NCBI GenBank assembly: GCA_015698045.1
Contig: BLAL01000197.1
Span: forward strand, 1,054,001-1,118,000
DNA length: 64,000 nt
Origin: Rhizophagus clarus
Taxonomy: Eukaryota > Glomeromycota > Glomeromycetes > Glomerales > Glomeraceae
Reading direction: 5' to 3'
A program made the translations under genes and the position numbers. Position 1 is the first letter of the stretch; every line of letters starts with the position of its first letter. The notes beneath the pieces were generated by a model. That model saw only the letters and a program-made list of their open reading frames with translations. It did not search any database and had not been told where the DNA came from. This document shows, piece by piece, positions 23,220-35,556 of the stretch.

Positions 23220-23814
23220 ATGTCATATACACATATTTTTCATATTTTTTTGGGCTCTACCATATTTGTAAAGTCTACTGGTTCTGTAGGAGAAATTGGT
23301 TATGTACTTTCTTTACAATAGGGTATAGTTTGAGTCTTTCTTTGTTAGACTATGGTATTACTTAAGAGAGTTAGAATGTATTCTCAAATGCTATGTTCAA
23401 ATTGCTGAATATATTTGAGCTTTCTTTTGTAATATTTGCTTAGCCTGGAGGAAAATGTTATGAAATAGGGCTGGATATTTTATGACATTTTCTGCTGCCA
23501 ATTACTTTGTCCAGGATGGCATCAGTCGTAGCAGCCAGGATTTTTTTTTTATAATATTATGGTTTTAAGAATTAACACTTTCAAATTTAAAGAGCTAACG
23601 TTAAAAATATTAACATTTTTATTTTTTCTCAAAATCCTGGAGATTATCTGCTTTAACCATTATCCCAAGGTTATGTATTAAATTTAAATTTTAAATATAT
23701 TTTATAAAGAGTATATTATATTAATCATAATTGTTTTTTTTTATATTTTTTTAAATTTAATATAAAATCATTTTTGTGATGTAATTTATGAAATTACTAT
23801 GATGTAGTTATGAT
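23220..23814. other. Gene-free stretch
   Basis: Mixed sequence; no open frame of convincing composition and no recognised repeat boundary. Confidence 0.3.
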
Positions 23815-24290
23815 ATCAAATAAATATTATAATACTTTAGCAATGTTAATTTGATATTAATATGATATTTCTATGATATAGTTACAATGTTAAATAAATG
23901 TAAAAATATTTTTGTAATATTAATTTGATGTTAATATGATATCGCTACAATATGGTTACAATATCTAATAAATGTTATAATACTTTGCAATGTTAATTTG
24001 ATGTTAATATGTTATCTTTACGATATAGTTACGATATCAAATAAATGTTATGATACTTTGGCAATGTTAATTCGATATTAATATGTTATCTTTACGATAT
24101 AGTTATGATATCAAATAAATGTTATAATACTTTGGTAATATTAATTCGATGTTAATATAATATTGCTATGATATAGTTACAATATCGAATAAATATCATA
24201 ATACTTTAGCAATATTAATTCGATATTAATATGATATTGCTATGATACAGTTACAATGTCAAATAAATGTCGTATAGTGATCGCAGAGAT
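23815..24290. repeat. Satellite, 74-bp unit, six to seven copies
   Basis: Units share AAATAAATGTTATAATACTT, GCAATGTTAATTCGAT and GATATAGTTACAATATC. Two successive starts at 24,039 and 24,113 give the 74-bp period. Copies are moderately diverged. Confidence 0.85.
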
Positions 24291-24548
24291 ATCGTACTAA
24301 TCAATAATGAATAGATATAGTTACGACTAACTTAACGATAACAATTTAACTTTTTACTATGATATCATGATAATTTCGTAACAATATCATTATGATATCG
24401 AATCGACATTGATAAATAACCCCAAGTTTCAGTAAAGTAATATCAGCCAAATACATTTCATGCTTAATAAAACTAGGATATTTGTTTGTGAATAGGAATG
24501 AGTCGTGTTCTATTTTTTATTACTACATCTAAGGAAAAAAATATTTAA

Positions 24549-25202
24549 TTATACAGTCCATACCACTTTATTAGCATTTTTTACATGACACTCTCCTTCT
24601 CTTTTGAATTTAAGAACTTTTAAAGTCTTAAAGGTATCTTTAGAGCAGGTATAAAGAGGAGAGTTGTTAACATCTTCTTCTAGAACAAACCCATCAATAT
24701 GAATACGTTTAACTTTATTCACATAGGGTTGTACCATTTCAGAAATAATCTTTCGACTATGTGCTAAAAGAAATGGAGCAATTCTCGGATATTCACCTTT
24801 GAAGGGATTACCTGGATTTGTGAATTGGAATCTTCACTGCTCCTCCCCTATTGGTATAATTGAGTCTAATACCTCACCATCTGGAAAATCAAAAGACTTA
24901 CTCAATGCTGTAAGAATCTTGTATGTTTTCTTTCTTTGGCAAAATGCATCCCATAATGTATTGAGAATTCTTTTAGCTACTTGGCTAGCAATACCACCTT
25001 GATTCTTAATTTTAAAGAGAAAGTCTACATACTCTCCAAAGATTATACTGCCTCGAATTTGAGTTTCTTTTTCATAAATAAGAGCATTAGGAGCTTTATC
25101 CTGAATTAATATAACTTGGAGGCTAAGAGCTCCGTCTGGCATGTGTAAGATCAATATTCCTATAAAAAGTAATTGTATATTATTTGTACAGGTTTTGTAC
25201 AA
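24549..25202 (-). pseudogene. B-family-like DNA polymerase fragment (virus-like, Polinton or linear-plasmid origin)
   Basis: Minus strand. The readable parts include RGSIIFGEYVDFLF, ASQVAKRILNTLWDAFCQRK and a C-terminal motif KRIHIDGFVLEEDV. I read these as the finger helix and the motif-C region of protein-primed or viral-type B-family DNA polymerases. Only the C-terminal part is present. It is a broken fossil with no companion capsid, ATPase or integrase gene visible nearby, so the exact source is open. Confidence 0.5.
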
Positions 25203-25265
25203 CTTTATACAGAATTTATACAGAATTTGTAGTGGTGTATACTTTATGATGACCTTTTATATATA

Positions 25266-25423
25266 TGGGCATGCGTCAGTAGAAAAGGGGGAAATTGACT
25301 TTTTTTTCAAAATTTATTTTATTAGACCACTTTGCTGATCTTGGTCATGTGCACAAAATTAGCTTAATAACCAAAATTACAAAAAAAAAGTCAATTTCCC
25401 CCTTTTCTACTGACGCACGCCCA
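25266..25423. mobile_element. Tc1/mariner-like MITE, 158 bp
   Basis: The terminal inverted repeats are about 42 bp, beginning TGGGCATGCGTCAGTAG and ending CTACTGACGCACGCCCA. They are flanked on both sides by TA. The short centre has no coding. TA flanks and small size suggest a Tc1/mariner-type MITE. Confidence 0.8.
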
Positions 25424-25429
25424 TATTTA

Positions 25430-25710
25430 TTAAGAGAATTGTACAGAATTCGTTTGAATTTGTACAGAATTTAATTTTGTACAGAATTTGTTATACAGAA
25501 TTTGTACAGAAATTATCCAGATTTTAATTTTATCCGAATGTATATAATATATAATTTTGTACAGAATTTATACAGAATTTATTTGAATGTAAATAATATA
25601 TAATTTTGTACAGAATTTGTACAGAATTTATCTGAATGTATATAATATATAATTTTGTACAGAATTTGTGCAGAATTTATCCGAATATATATAATATATA
25701 ATTTTGAAAA
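25430..25710. repeat. TGTACAGAATTT minisatellite
   Basis: The words TTTGTACAGAATTT and ATCCGAATGTATATAATATA alternate, with a higher unit of about 55-60 bp in the second half. The array starts before the MITE at about 25,190, so the MITE lies within or beside it. Confidence 0.75.
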
Positions 25711-26039
25711 ATTCTGATAATCTCTAAAATTGCAGATTTTAAAACATTTCGTACAAAAATCTTGAGATCTTCACATTTTGTTCTTTTATTTACACAAACT
25801 TTTTTTTTATTTTAACAAACTTTGCACTTCCTATTTGTCTCAACACTTAAATTTTTTTTCACAGTGCTTTAAAAAATAATCTTTTTTAATACTTTTTAAA
25901 GAAATGATTTTTTTTAACTTCTTTAATTTAAAGAAATAATCTGTTAAGGTATTAAAAAAAAATTGAAATTTTTTTAAGCTTTGAAACTTTGCAGGAACAT
26001 CAGATTAAAAAAGTTTTTTTTTGTAGAACTTTTCTCCTA

Positions 26040-28900
26040 CCTATTTTTGCTGGTTCTTTTGGATATTAAAAGTATTTTTAAATATTATTAATTAACGAGC
26101 ATTGACTAACACTTGATTTTCCTTTTTTTTGTAGGTCTAAAACATCAAAGGTATGGGTTCTGGACTCGATTTCAAAGTTAACCTTCGAAAAAAAATTTTT
26201 TTTTATTAGTTTACTTTAACGAGCGTTAGCTAACACTCGTTTTATATTTTGTAAGTCTAAAGAGCTGAAGGCTTAACAATTCTGACCAATTTCGAAGGTA
26301 AACTTCAAAAAATATTTTTTCATTAATTATTTAACAAACTTTATTAACATTCATTTTTATCTTTCTAAGTCCAGAACACTAAAGGTACAAGTTCCAGACC
26401 ATTTCTAAGGTTACCTTCGAAAAAAAATAATTATTTAACGAATGTTCAATTTTAATTTTTTTTAGGTTTGGAAGCCAAGGTACAGCTCCAGACTTTTTTT
26501 TTATTTTAATTTAACAAACATTAACATTAACGTTCAATTTTAATTTTTTTTAGTTCCAGAAGCTGAAGTACAGCTCCAGATTTTTTTATTAATCTAATTT
26601 AACAAATGTTAATATTAATGTTTGATTTTTTTTAATTTTGTTTATTACTTTTGTAATCCAAAATACCGAATATGCAACCTTGGACTTCATTTCAAAGGTA
26701 ACTTTAAAAAAAAATATTTGGTTATTTTATTTTTACTTAGCGAACGTTAACAAATATTCGATTTATTTTTCTTTTTTTTAGGTCTGGAACTCCATTTTGA
26801 GGCAGACACTAAGTAAAAAAAAATTCATTTTTTTTTTGTATTTTAGCGAAATGTTAGTAATGTTTCGCTTTTCTTCTTTTTTTAGGTCTGGAACTCTATT
26901 TCAAGGAGGATCATTAAATAAAAAAAAAATTTTTTTTACTTTAATTTTAACGAATATTAACTAATGTTCATTTTCTTTCTTTTTTTAGATTCAGAACTCC
27001 TTTAGAGGCGGACTATGATATTTCAAAGGTAAAATATCTTCAAAATTTTTTATTATTTTTTGTTTTATTTAAACGAACATTACTAATTTTCGTTTATTTT
27101 ATATTTTTTAGGTCTGGAACTCTTTAGAAATGGACCAGTATTTCGAAAGTATAATATTTTCAAAATTTATTTTTTTTATGTTTTATTTAAACAAACGTTA
27201 CTAATGTTCATTTTTTTTTATATTTTTTAGATCCAGAACTCTTTAGAGGCGGACTGGTATTTTAAAGGTATAATATTTTTGAAATTTTATTTTTATTTTT
27301 ATGTTTTATTTAAAATGAACGTCACTAATGTTCATTTTTTTTTATATTTTTTAGGTCCAGAACTCTTTAGAGGTGGACTGGTATTTTGAAGGTATAATAT
27401 CTTCAAAATTTTATTTTTATTTTTGTTTTATTTAAAATGAACATTACTAATGTTCATGATTTTTTTTATATTTTTTAGGTTCAGAACTCTTTAGAAGCGG
27501 ACCAGTATTTCAAAGGTATAATATCTTCAAAATTTTATTTTTATTTTTATGTTTTATTTAAAACGAACATTACTAATATTCATTTTTTTTTGTATTTTTT
27601 AGGTTCAGAACTCTTTAGAGGCAGACCGGTATTTTGAAGGTATAATATCTTCAAAATTTATTTTTTTTTTTGTTTTATTTAAATGAACGTCACTAATGTT
27701 CATTTTTTTTTTATTTTTTTTAGGTCTGGAATTTAGAGGCGGGCCAGGATTTTGAAAGTATAATAATATCTTCAAAATTTTATTTTTTTATATTTTACAA
27801 AACGAAACCAATTAACATTTCGTTTTATTTTACATTTTTTTAGGTCCAGAACTTGAAGCGGACTGAAGGTAAAAAAAACTTTATTTATTTTTATTTCAAC
27901 AAATATTAAACTAGCGTTTGTTTTTTAGGTCTGAAAGAAGTGGACTGAATTGAGTTATTTCGAAGGTAAAAAAAAAACTTCAAAATAATTTTTTTATATT
28001 TTATTTTATGAAACGTTACTAATGTTTTGTTCCATTCTTTTTTTAGGTCTGGAACTCTAATTTGAAGCAGACCAGTATTTTGAAGGTATAAAGCTTCGAA
28101 AAAATTGTTTTTTTATTTCAACGAATGGTAACTAACGTTTGGTTCTTTTTTTAGGCCTGAAACTCCAATTCAAAGTGGACCAGATTATTTCGAAGGTAAA
28201 AAAACTTCAAAATTATTTTTTTTTATTATTTTACAAAATGTTACTAATATTTCGTTTTGTATTTCTTTTTTTTAAGTCTGGACTCTCTTTTGCAGAAGAC
28301 CATAAAGGTAATATAATAGCTTCAAAAAAATTTTATATTTCTTTAACGAACTTATTAACATGCATTTTTTATTTTATTTTAGGTCAGGAACTTTAATCCA
28401 AAGTGGACCAGAATATTTCGAAAGTAAAAAACTTCAAAATTATTTTTTTATATTATTTTATGAAATGTTACTGATGTTTCGTTTTGTATTTTTTTTAGGT
28501 CTGAATCTTCCAATTTAAAGCAGACCAGGGTATTTCAAAGATATAAAGCTTCAAAATGACTTTTCTTATTTTATTTTTATTTCAACAAACATTAATTAAT
28601 GTTCGTATTCAGTTTTTAGCTGGAACACCATTTTGAGACAGACCAGGTATTTCAAAAATAAAAAAAAAATTTCTTGTTTTTATTAACAAAATGTTAATTA
28701 ATGTTTTGATTCTTTTTTTTTTGTAGATTTGCGGCTTTCGGATACCTTCTGGACTGAATTTCGAAGGTATTTACTTCAAAAATTATAAGTTTTTTATTTT
28801 TGTTTTTTTTTAAAAACAAAATTTTAATTAATGTTCATTTTTTATTTTGTAGGTTCATGGATTTCTGGAAGCTTCCTGAAACATAATTTGAAGTAAGGAG
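26040..28900 (+). repeat. Array of about 22-24 micro-exon/micro-intron-like units
   Basis: Each unit of roughly 110-125 bp has a fixed order. A segment of about 37 bases starts GTCTGGAACTC or GTCCAGAACTC and contains GGCGGACCAGTATTTCGAAG. A donor-like GTATAATATC or GTAAAA follows, then an AT-rich stretch. Next is the near-palindrome GAACATTACTAATGTTC with TACTAAT in the middle, and the unit ends in a T-rich tract with TTTTTTAG. The order donor, branch box, pyrimidine tract, acceptor repeats on one strand throughout. The most regular copies lie at 26,990-27,740. Joined consensus 37-base segments do not give an open frame, because the phase rotates and one phase contains TAG. The transcript, if spliced, may be non-coding or the array may be a decayed repeat-protein gene. 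Confidence 0.7.
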
Positions 28901-28949
28901 GGATAGTATTTTTACATTTTGTCATTTTATTGGATCGAAGAAGTTAAAA

Positions 28950-29000
28950 GTTGTTTGTTGGAATCGAACCAACTGGAACAATGTCTAAACCATTGACAAC
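28950..29000 (-). other. tRNA-like fragment lacking the anticodon arm
   Basis: On the minus strand, GTTGT at the start can pair with ACAAC at the end. CAAT and ATTG can close a D-like arm with loop GGTTTAGAC. GTTGG-TTCGATT-CCAAC is a perfect T arm that contains a Pol III B-box (GGTTCGATTCC). No anticodon arm is present. It may be a tRNA relic or the head of a SINE. No long SINE-like body was recognised. Confidence 0.3.
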
Positions 29001-29049
29001 ATGATTTAGCAGTAAAGTAAAGAAAGAAAGGAAGGAAGGGAACTTTAAT

Positions 29050-29944
29050 TTAGTATATTTAGTGAAATAGTGTAGATTTGTATTAAATGTACTTCTAAAT
29101 TTGCAAATCCTTTTTTTTAATGAAATAAATTAATTGATATTAGTTAACATTAAAATAATAATTAAATTTGTTATTTTGAAAAATTTTGCAGGTTTTTTTG
29201 TGTTTGCAGATTTATGCAGAAATTCATGAAATTTTTCTTTGATGCGCATCGGCATATCCTCAGATTTGCGCAGAAATGGACTTCGCAGAACTGCGCAGAT
29301 CTGCGAACCAAAATTTTTTCTGATGTATCCAATTTTTTTATAAAGAATATTGAAATCTTGTTGAATAGTTTTCCTTTAGTTTTCTCTATTAAGGTATATT
29401 CCATATAATTGTTAACTCCTTATATTTTCAGTCATCTTTTACATAAATATAACCATCTTGTAGGATTAGCTCAATAATCTGAATGAAAAACATGATTTAT
29501 ACATAAAGGTTTTTCATTAACAAATGCAAATATTAGACATACAAAATTTTTAAAGCATTACATTAAATTAAATGTCAGAATCATACATAAAGTTGAGTCA
29601 TTTTATACCAAGTTCAAAAAGATTTTTTATCATCTGAAAAGAAACTGAATTTCATACATATGTAATACATTATAATCGACTTAAGAATTAAACAAATAAA
29701 AATAGATTTTTTTATTAATAATATTATTTGTTTTACATATGTAAATTCATTTACAACATGAAATAACTTTAATATGAATAAAAACTAAATATTTATTATT
29801 GTACAATCTATATAACAGCATTTTATCCTAATTAGACTAGCCGTTAAACCCGTTACGTCACATCACACAATATATATATAATGTTATCAGTATGACGGTA
29901 AAGTCTAAATTCTACAAACGTGATTTTTTATGCAGTTTACTCTA
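29050..29944. other. Gene-free stretch with GCAGATTTGCGC words
   Basis: Between 29,170 and 29,330 the words GCAGA, TGCGCAGA and CTGCG repeat in both orientations, as in a word cluster of a decayed element. The open frames on both strands at 29,171-29,408 are products of this symmetry. The remainder is AT-rich. Confidence 0.4.
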
Positions 29945-30441
29945 TGAAGTGCTCCGTATGAGTCGGCTCAAGCCGAGCTGCAGTCTAGCTCAGCTCAGCT
30001 CACTTTAGCTCAAGCTGGCTTGAGCTTTATTATCAGAAAAAAACGTTTTGCAACGTTTTTCATTAAAACAATTAAAAAAAAGTTGCGAAACATTTTTTTT
30101 AATTAAATTAATGTTGAAAACATCTTCGCAACGTATTTCACTAAAACAATTAAAAAAAATGTTGCAAAACATTTTTTTTTAATTAAGCTAATGTTGAAAC
30201 CTGTTTTCGCAACAGTTTTCATTAAAGCAATTAAAAAAAATGTTGTGAAACGTTTTTTTTTAATTAAAATAATATTGAAAAAAGGCTTCGCAACGTTTTT
30301 TACTAAAACAATTAAAAAAACGTTGCGAAACATTTTAATTATTAAAAGTATGATAGACCGAGCTGGCTTGCGAGGCAGCTCAAGCTTTTTGAGCTGAGCC
30401 CCATTACCGGCTCAGCTCAGCTCAGCTCATGCGGAGCTTCA
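29945..30441. mobile_element. Complete hairpin-core element, 497 bp
   Basis: Ends TGAAGTGCTCCGTATGAG and CTCATGCGGAGCTTCA form terminal inverted repeats. ACTCTA lies on both sides (29,939-29,944 and 30,442-30,447) as a 6-bp target duplication. Inside each end is a cluster of AGCTCAGCTC and CAAGC words. The core (about 30,035-30,340) is a hairpin minisatellite of AAAAACGTTGCGAAACG type. The open frames at 30,103-30,397 are shadows of the array. No coding. Confidence 0.85.
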
Positions 30442-30574
30442 ACTCTATGTTACGGTTTATACTACATTTGATATATTTGTTTATTACTATTACTATTTAT
30501 AACATAGTTCAAAAACATAAAATTTTTATATGGTTTATAACTTATAATTAGTTTCTATAAATACGATTTTATAT

Positions 30575-30705
30575 AAACGTTACAGGTACGCAAGTATAAA
30601 TTCGTAGTCTAAACGTTACGAATACACAGGTATAAATTGTAGTCTAAACGTTACAGGTACACAAATATAAATATGTAATCTAAACGTTACAGTAACACAG
30701 GAAAA
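30575..30705. repeat. AAACGTTAC minisatellite, about 36-bp unit
   Basis: AAACGTTAC occurs at 30,575, 30,611, 30,646 and 30,682, each followed by a TACACAGGTATAAAT-like tail. Four copies. Confidence 0.8.
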
Positions 30706-31122
30706 CAATTATTATATAGTAGATATAGTAGATAGATATGGTAATGTATTTATTTATCTTTGGTCTTTTTTCTTCATTTTTCTCTATTACTTTTAAAATT
30801 GGCCTTACTTGTATATGTAATAATATGGATTTATTTATATTATATCAACAATCACTTATTGTCTTTGTTTTGTCAAACTAGTCCAAATACCACGTTTAAC
30901 TTGTGAAGTTTGAATAACTTTAAATAAACTAATAAAGATTACCCAATGTTCCTCCTCCAAAAAATTCAAATAGGTATTGTTATAAAAAAAAAAAAAAAAA
31001 TAATAATTCACACAAAAAATGATGAAATTATGACAAAGTGAAATAGACAACTAAATGATCATCTGATTCTCAGTTGAAAGAAACATTTAAGGATCGGCGG
31101 GAATCATAAGTATAAACTTTTG
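30706..31122. other. 3' flank of the kinase gene
   Basis: AT-rich with no recognised feature. It presumably contains the 3' untranslated region of the minus-strand kinase gene that stops at 31,123. Confidence 0.3.
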
Positions 31123-34100
31123 CTACGTCGATGGTGATGGTGATGGATTACCTTTCACCGGATTTACATTACAAAACAAAAAGTTTTCTGCAATATAATC
31201 ACTAATTTTTTCAAATCCATTCAGATTAAAAGTCTCGCTTTTATTTTTATTTTCATGTTCTGCACGTTCCATTAATGACATTGAATATAATTCGATTGCT
31301 TTTTGAGTATCTTTAAACCAATAATCAATCATGCCAGCATGGGGCCGTTTTCTGGGATCATTATCCCAACATTTTTCCATTAATATTGTGAAAGCAATTG
31401 GTATGTTCACAGGAATTTTGGGACGAGCGCCTTGGCAAATACTCTTTCTCAATTCATCATGGCTATATTTATAATTGGCAAATGGCATCACACCCGTCAC
31501 AATTTCAAACATTATCATACCAAAACTGTAAATATCGGATTCCATCGTGTTTATTCCTCCGTGAAGGACCTCTGGTGCTGTATATTCAACGACATATGCA
31601 TGTTTTGGTTTAAAGTCGAAGTCGTTTGAAGCGCAACGACATAGTCCGAGATCTGCAATGAAAATATTATTGTCTTTGTCGACGAAAATATTTCCGGGAT
31701 GAAAATCTCCGTGAACAAGAGATGTAAAACAGTGCATAGTAACAAGGCCATGAGCAATATTAGACAAAATTGACAGTTTTTCCTTCATATCAAAATCTTT
31801 CTTTTTGGACAAAAAGTTGCGTAAATTACCGCCTTCTATATATTGCATTACGATTATATAATTATTCGTAGAAGGATCTTGCGAAAATCCGTAAATTCGA
31901 ATAACATTGCGCTCAACTATCGTATTTCGACATTCTAGGTACCCTTTAGCCTATTAAATCAATTCATTATAATTACATTAATATGGTGACGGGATTATAT
32001 TATTAAATTTAGAAAATTATTTATTTACCTCATTTAAAAACTCTTTAATTTCATCCTTTGAGTTTTTAATTATTTTCAACGCAACGCACATTTTTCCTAA
32101 TCTTTCCCATTGACCTATGTTATTATTCCATTTTGTTATTTTCCCGTCTAACCAGTCTGCTTTAGACACCTGAGAAAAACCACCTTTGCCAATATTTTCT
32201 ACATTTTCAAATCGTGCGTACGGAATCCATTCAATAACATCACCCTGATAGTCTTCGACATGTTCTTGTAATTCTCTAATAAATTCGTCAATTTCTTGAT
32301 TGCCGCTTGTCCAATTCGAAAAATCATTTTTTAATCGGTCATAATCGCACAAACTACACCAGTTAGGGTTTGTGATTATTCTTTCACATTGAGAACATAA
32401 ACCCTTTTTACCGGCAAATTTCAATGCTGCTTCCAAAGTTACCTTGTTTAAACGGTCAAGGCACGGTTTGCAATACTCAAACCTGTTTTCCTTTTTAACA
32501 CACTCTGATAAGCATGGTTTAAAACTTGTAGTGCTTACACTTAAACTCCTGTGAGAGTCTGCAGATGCTTTGAATGCTGTATAAAAGTAAAAAGATAAGA
32601 TTTTTGTGAAAGCAATTTGACATACCCAATTATATTTAACATGCACATACCAGCATATATTGGTTCGAATACTTTAAATCTTGTAGCATTTACACCCTGT
32701 GTTTTGCGCAACTCACATAACTCATCTTGAATTTCCAATGCGTATGAATAATGTGGATTACCTTTTAACGCTTTCTTGATTTCGATCAGTGCGTTCTCAT
32801 AGTAGCCAAGCATTACGTATAGAAAGCCTCGAAGTGTAAGTGCAGATGGTTCTTGTGGGTCTGTCCTGATTAGAGTAATTAATGTCTCTCTAAGCAATTG
32901 GTATAATTCGTTATTTTTATTATGCCATAATGCGATTTTTGGATTTATCTTCATAGCTCTATTAAGGTCAATTAATGCATTTTCATAATCTTTGAGGATT
33001 GAAAATACAATACCTCGGTGTGCAAGAATAAAATCATCTAATTTATTATCCCTGGGATCGATATTAAGGGCATCACTAAAGTCAGAACGTGCCAAATCAT
33101 AATTACCAAGCCTTCTATGTGCATCACCTCTAATTAAAAGTGCTAATTTGTTTTGCTTGTTAATTTTCAGAATCCTATTAGTATCAACTAGTACACGCTC
33201 ATAATCTTGAAGCTTTCCATTTATAAAAGCACGATCTAAAAGTGCAGATACATGATCTGGATTTATCTCAAGAATTTTGTTAAGATCAGCTTTTGCTTGA
33301 TTATTATTATTAAGCAATTCATATACTTGACTACGTGTTATGAGCGCGAATATATTATCTGGATCAATTTTGAGAGCTCTGTCAAGGTCAGCTTTTGCTT
33401 GATCATAGTCGTTAAGCAGTTTATATACTTCACCGCGAATTGCAAATATAGGTGCGTCGTCCTTTTGATAAATCTTCAGGACTGTGTTAAGATCTGCTAG
33501 TGCCAGTTCATATTCCTTAAGATGTATATGTACAATACCACGAGCCTGGAGTGCAAGACCTCCCTCAGGATCGATCTTCAGAGATTTATTAAGATCGGAT
33601 AGTGCCATTTCATAGTTTCCAAGCTCTCGGTTTACATCACCTCTAACTGCAAGTGCAAATGAATTATCTGGGTCAATTTTCAGGCACTTTTCAAGATCGG
33701 TCAGCGATTCTTTGTAGTTACCAAGCGTTCGATGTAGGTCACCTCGAAATGCGAGTGCAAACTGACACTCGGGTTCAATTTCTATAGATTTATTAAGGTC
33801 CGCCAACGCGTCATTATAATTACTAAGCTTTTGATACACCCGACCGCGATTCTCAAGAGAGGATGCATTTTCTGGATCGACCTCTAAAGTTTTATTAAGA
33901 TCAGTCAGCGCCTGTTCATATTTTTCAAGATTTCGATATACAATACTACGTATTCCAAGCGCAGATACGTTATCTTGATCAATCTCAAGCGCCTTATTAA
34001 TATCTAACAACGCCCGATCATTATTACCAAGCATTTGATATACATTACCACGACATATAAGTGCTGGTACGTTTTCTGGATCGATTTTCAGAACTTGGTT

Positions 34101-34940
34101 GTATGAATAAAGATCTTGATACATATTACAATAACTAAGATTTGCTGCACCTCGACATGCAATTGCAGATGTATCCTCTGGGTCAATTTTTAGAGCCATA
34201 TCAAGATCTTCCTGCGCTTGTTTGTAGTTATTGAGTAAATAATGCACAACGCCTCGATATTTAAGTGCAAATGCGCTCGAAGGATTAATCTCTAAAGCCT
34301 TATTAAGATCTATCAATGCCTGACTATTGTTATCGAGCATATAATGTACTGCACCTCGATATTCGAGTGCAGATACATTTTCTGGATCGATTTCTAGAGC
34401 CTCATTAAGGTCTACTAATGCCTGTTTATAATTTTCAAGATCATAATGTACTGCGCTTCGAAATAAGAGTGCAGATGAGTTATTCGGATTGATTTCTAGA
34501 GCCTTATCAAGATCTGCTAATGCCTGATCGTAGTTATTAAGCATATGATGTAGCTTTCCTCGCCATTCAAGTGCAAATACATTTTTCGAATCAATCTTCA
34601 GTGCTTTATCAAAAACGCTTATTCCTTGTACATAATCATCAGAAATGATGCACTTTAAGGCTTGCATTTCATATGGATCATCATCTGAAAAAAAGGATTC
34701 CGAATCGATTGAATCAGTTTCTGCAGTATTATCGTATTCGTTGGAGGATTTTGAGCAACTATATTCAATAGAATAATAGAGGTACAGATTGAATAATGTT
34801 TTAGTAATAATTTTATTTTTGAACTTTTGAAATTGTCTATAAAAAACAATATGTAAAATTGCAATTTCTGGACATTTTCTTAACAATATCCGGACATTTT
34901 TTTTATAGAATTGCAGAACCCAAAAGCATTTAGAGATCAT
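31123..34940 (-). CDS. TPR-repeat protein kinase (TKL type), three exons
   Basis: Exons 34,940-32,651, 32,576-32,029 and 31,950-31,123 join in frame through GT-AG introns of 74 and 78 bp, giving about 1,221 residues. Residues about 100-735 hold roughly 18 TPR units of 34 residues (pattern ALADLDKALEINPNNSSAL). A Cys-rich region (about 780-840; CSQCERI, WCSLCDY) precedes the kinase. The kinase (about 886-1150) has the P-loop IGKGGFSQV, VALKIIK with the ATP lysine, HGDFHPGN with the catalytic Asp, DLG in place of DFG, and YTAPEVL. It looks catalytically competent. It is probably a cytosolic Ser/Thr kinase with TPRs as a binding scaffold. The first 70 residues are unlike the rest and may belong to a misjudged first exon; the Met in EMQALKCI is an alternative start. 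A divergent partner starts at 35,557. Confidence 0.85.
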
Positions 34941-35556
34941 GTCGTTTTGCGGCCGGAATTAAAATAATGCCAGTCAGTATCTAATAAAATTTTGACTGAT
35001 ATTATCATAAAAGGCAAAATCTGCATAATTATTTTATCTCATTATCAGTTATACGCAAACTCTGACTTGACCTATATTCTGGGATTCTGTAACTGTTAAA
35101 TGAAATTTCAATTACTCACCTCATTTTTTATGATAAGATAAAAATTTTAATTAATTAATTGAAAGTTGCATCGCATTTATATAATCGAATTTTAATTAAG
35201 AATCTCCTGATTATACCCTAATCCGACTTCATAATGAAAATCTGGTGATCATACCTTTCTAGAAAATTTTATCACGCGATAATACTAATTAGTTCACAAG
35301 GCGCTGCAATATCTGGTGAAGTATGATTTTTTATTTCTTACGAGTGGCATGATATTTAAGAAAAAAAATCTGACGACTTTACATGTAAAAATTTCTTACA
35401 CAAAATGACATGATTTTAAAGCAACGACGCTCGCTTGCAAATTTTAATGATTTCACTAACATATCGTGATGTTTCTTGTGCCGAATGAAATAAATATATA
35501 ATAACTGATAAAGGTATGTCGAAATTTTGTCGAAAATACAGATTTTAAAAAATAAA
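34941..35556. promoter_or_regulatory. Shared divergent promoter region
   Basis: This is a 616-bp gap between two head-to-head genes. A TATATAA-like box lies at about 35,495, some 60 bp before the plus-strand ATG. No clear counterpart was seen for the minus-strand gene. The gap is otherwise AT-rich with short inverted stretches such as TTAATTAATTAA near 35,150. Confidence 0.3.

Noticed and set aside
30103-30397. Overlapping frames on both strands
   Set aside because: They arise from the symmetrical hairpin array; repeats of one hydrophobic peptide pattern only mirror the DNA unit.
31398-31757. Frames on either strand across the kinase exon 3
   Set aside because: Shadows of the kinase reading frame, whose motifs are unambiguous.
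33252-33500. Plus-strand frame with repeated hydrophobic segments
   Set aside because: It is the antisense image of the TPR repeats.
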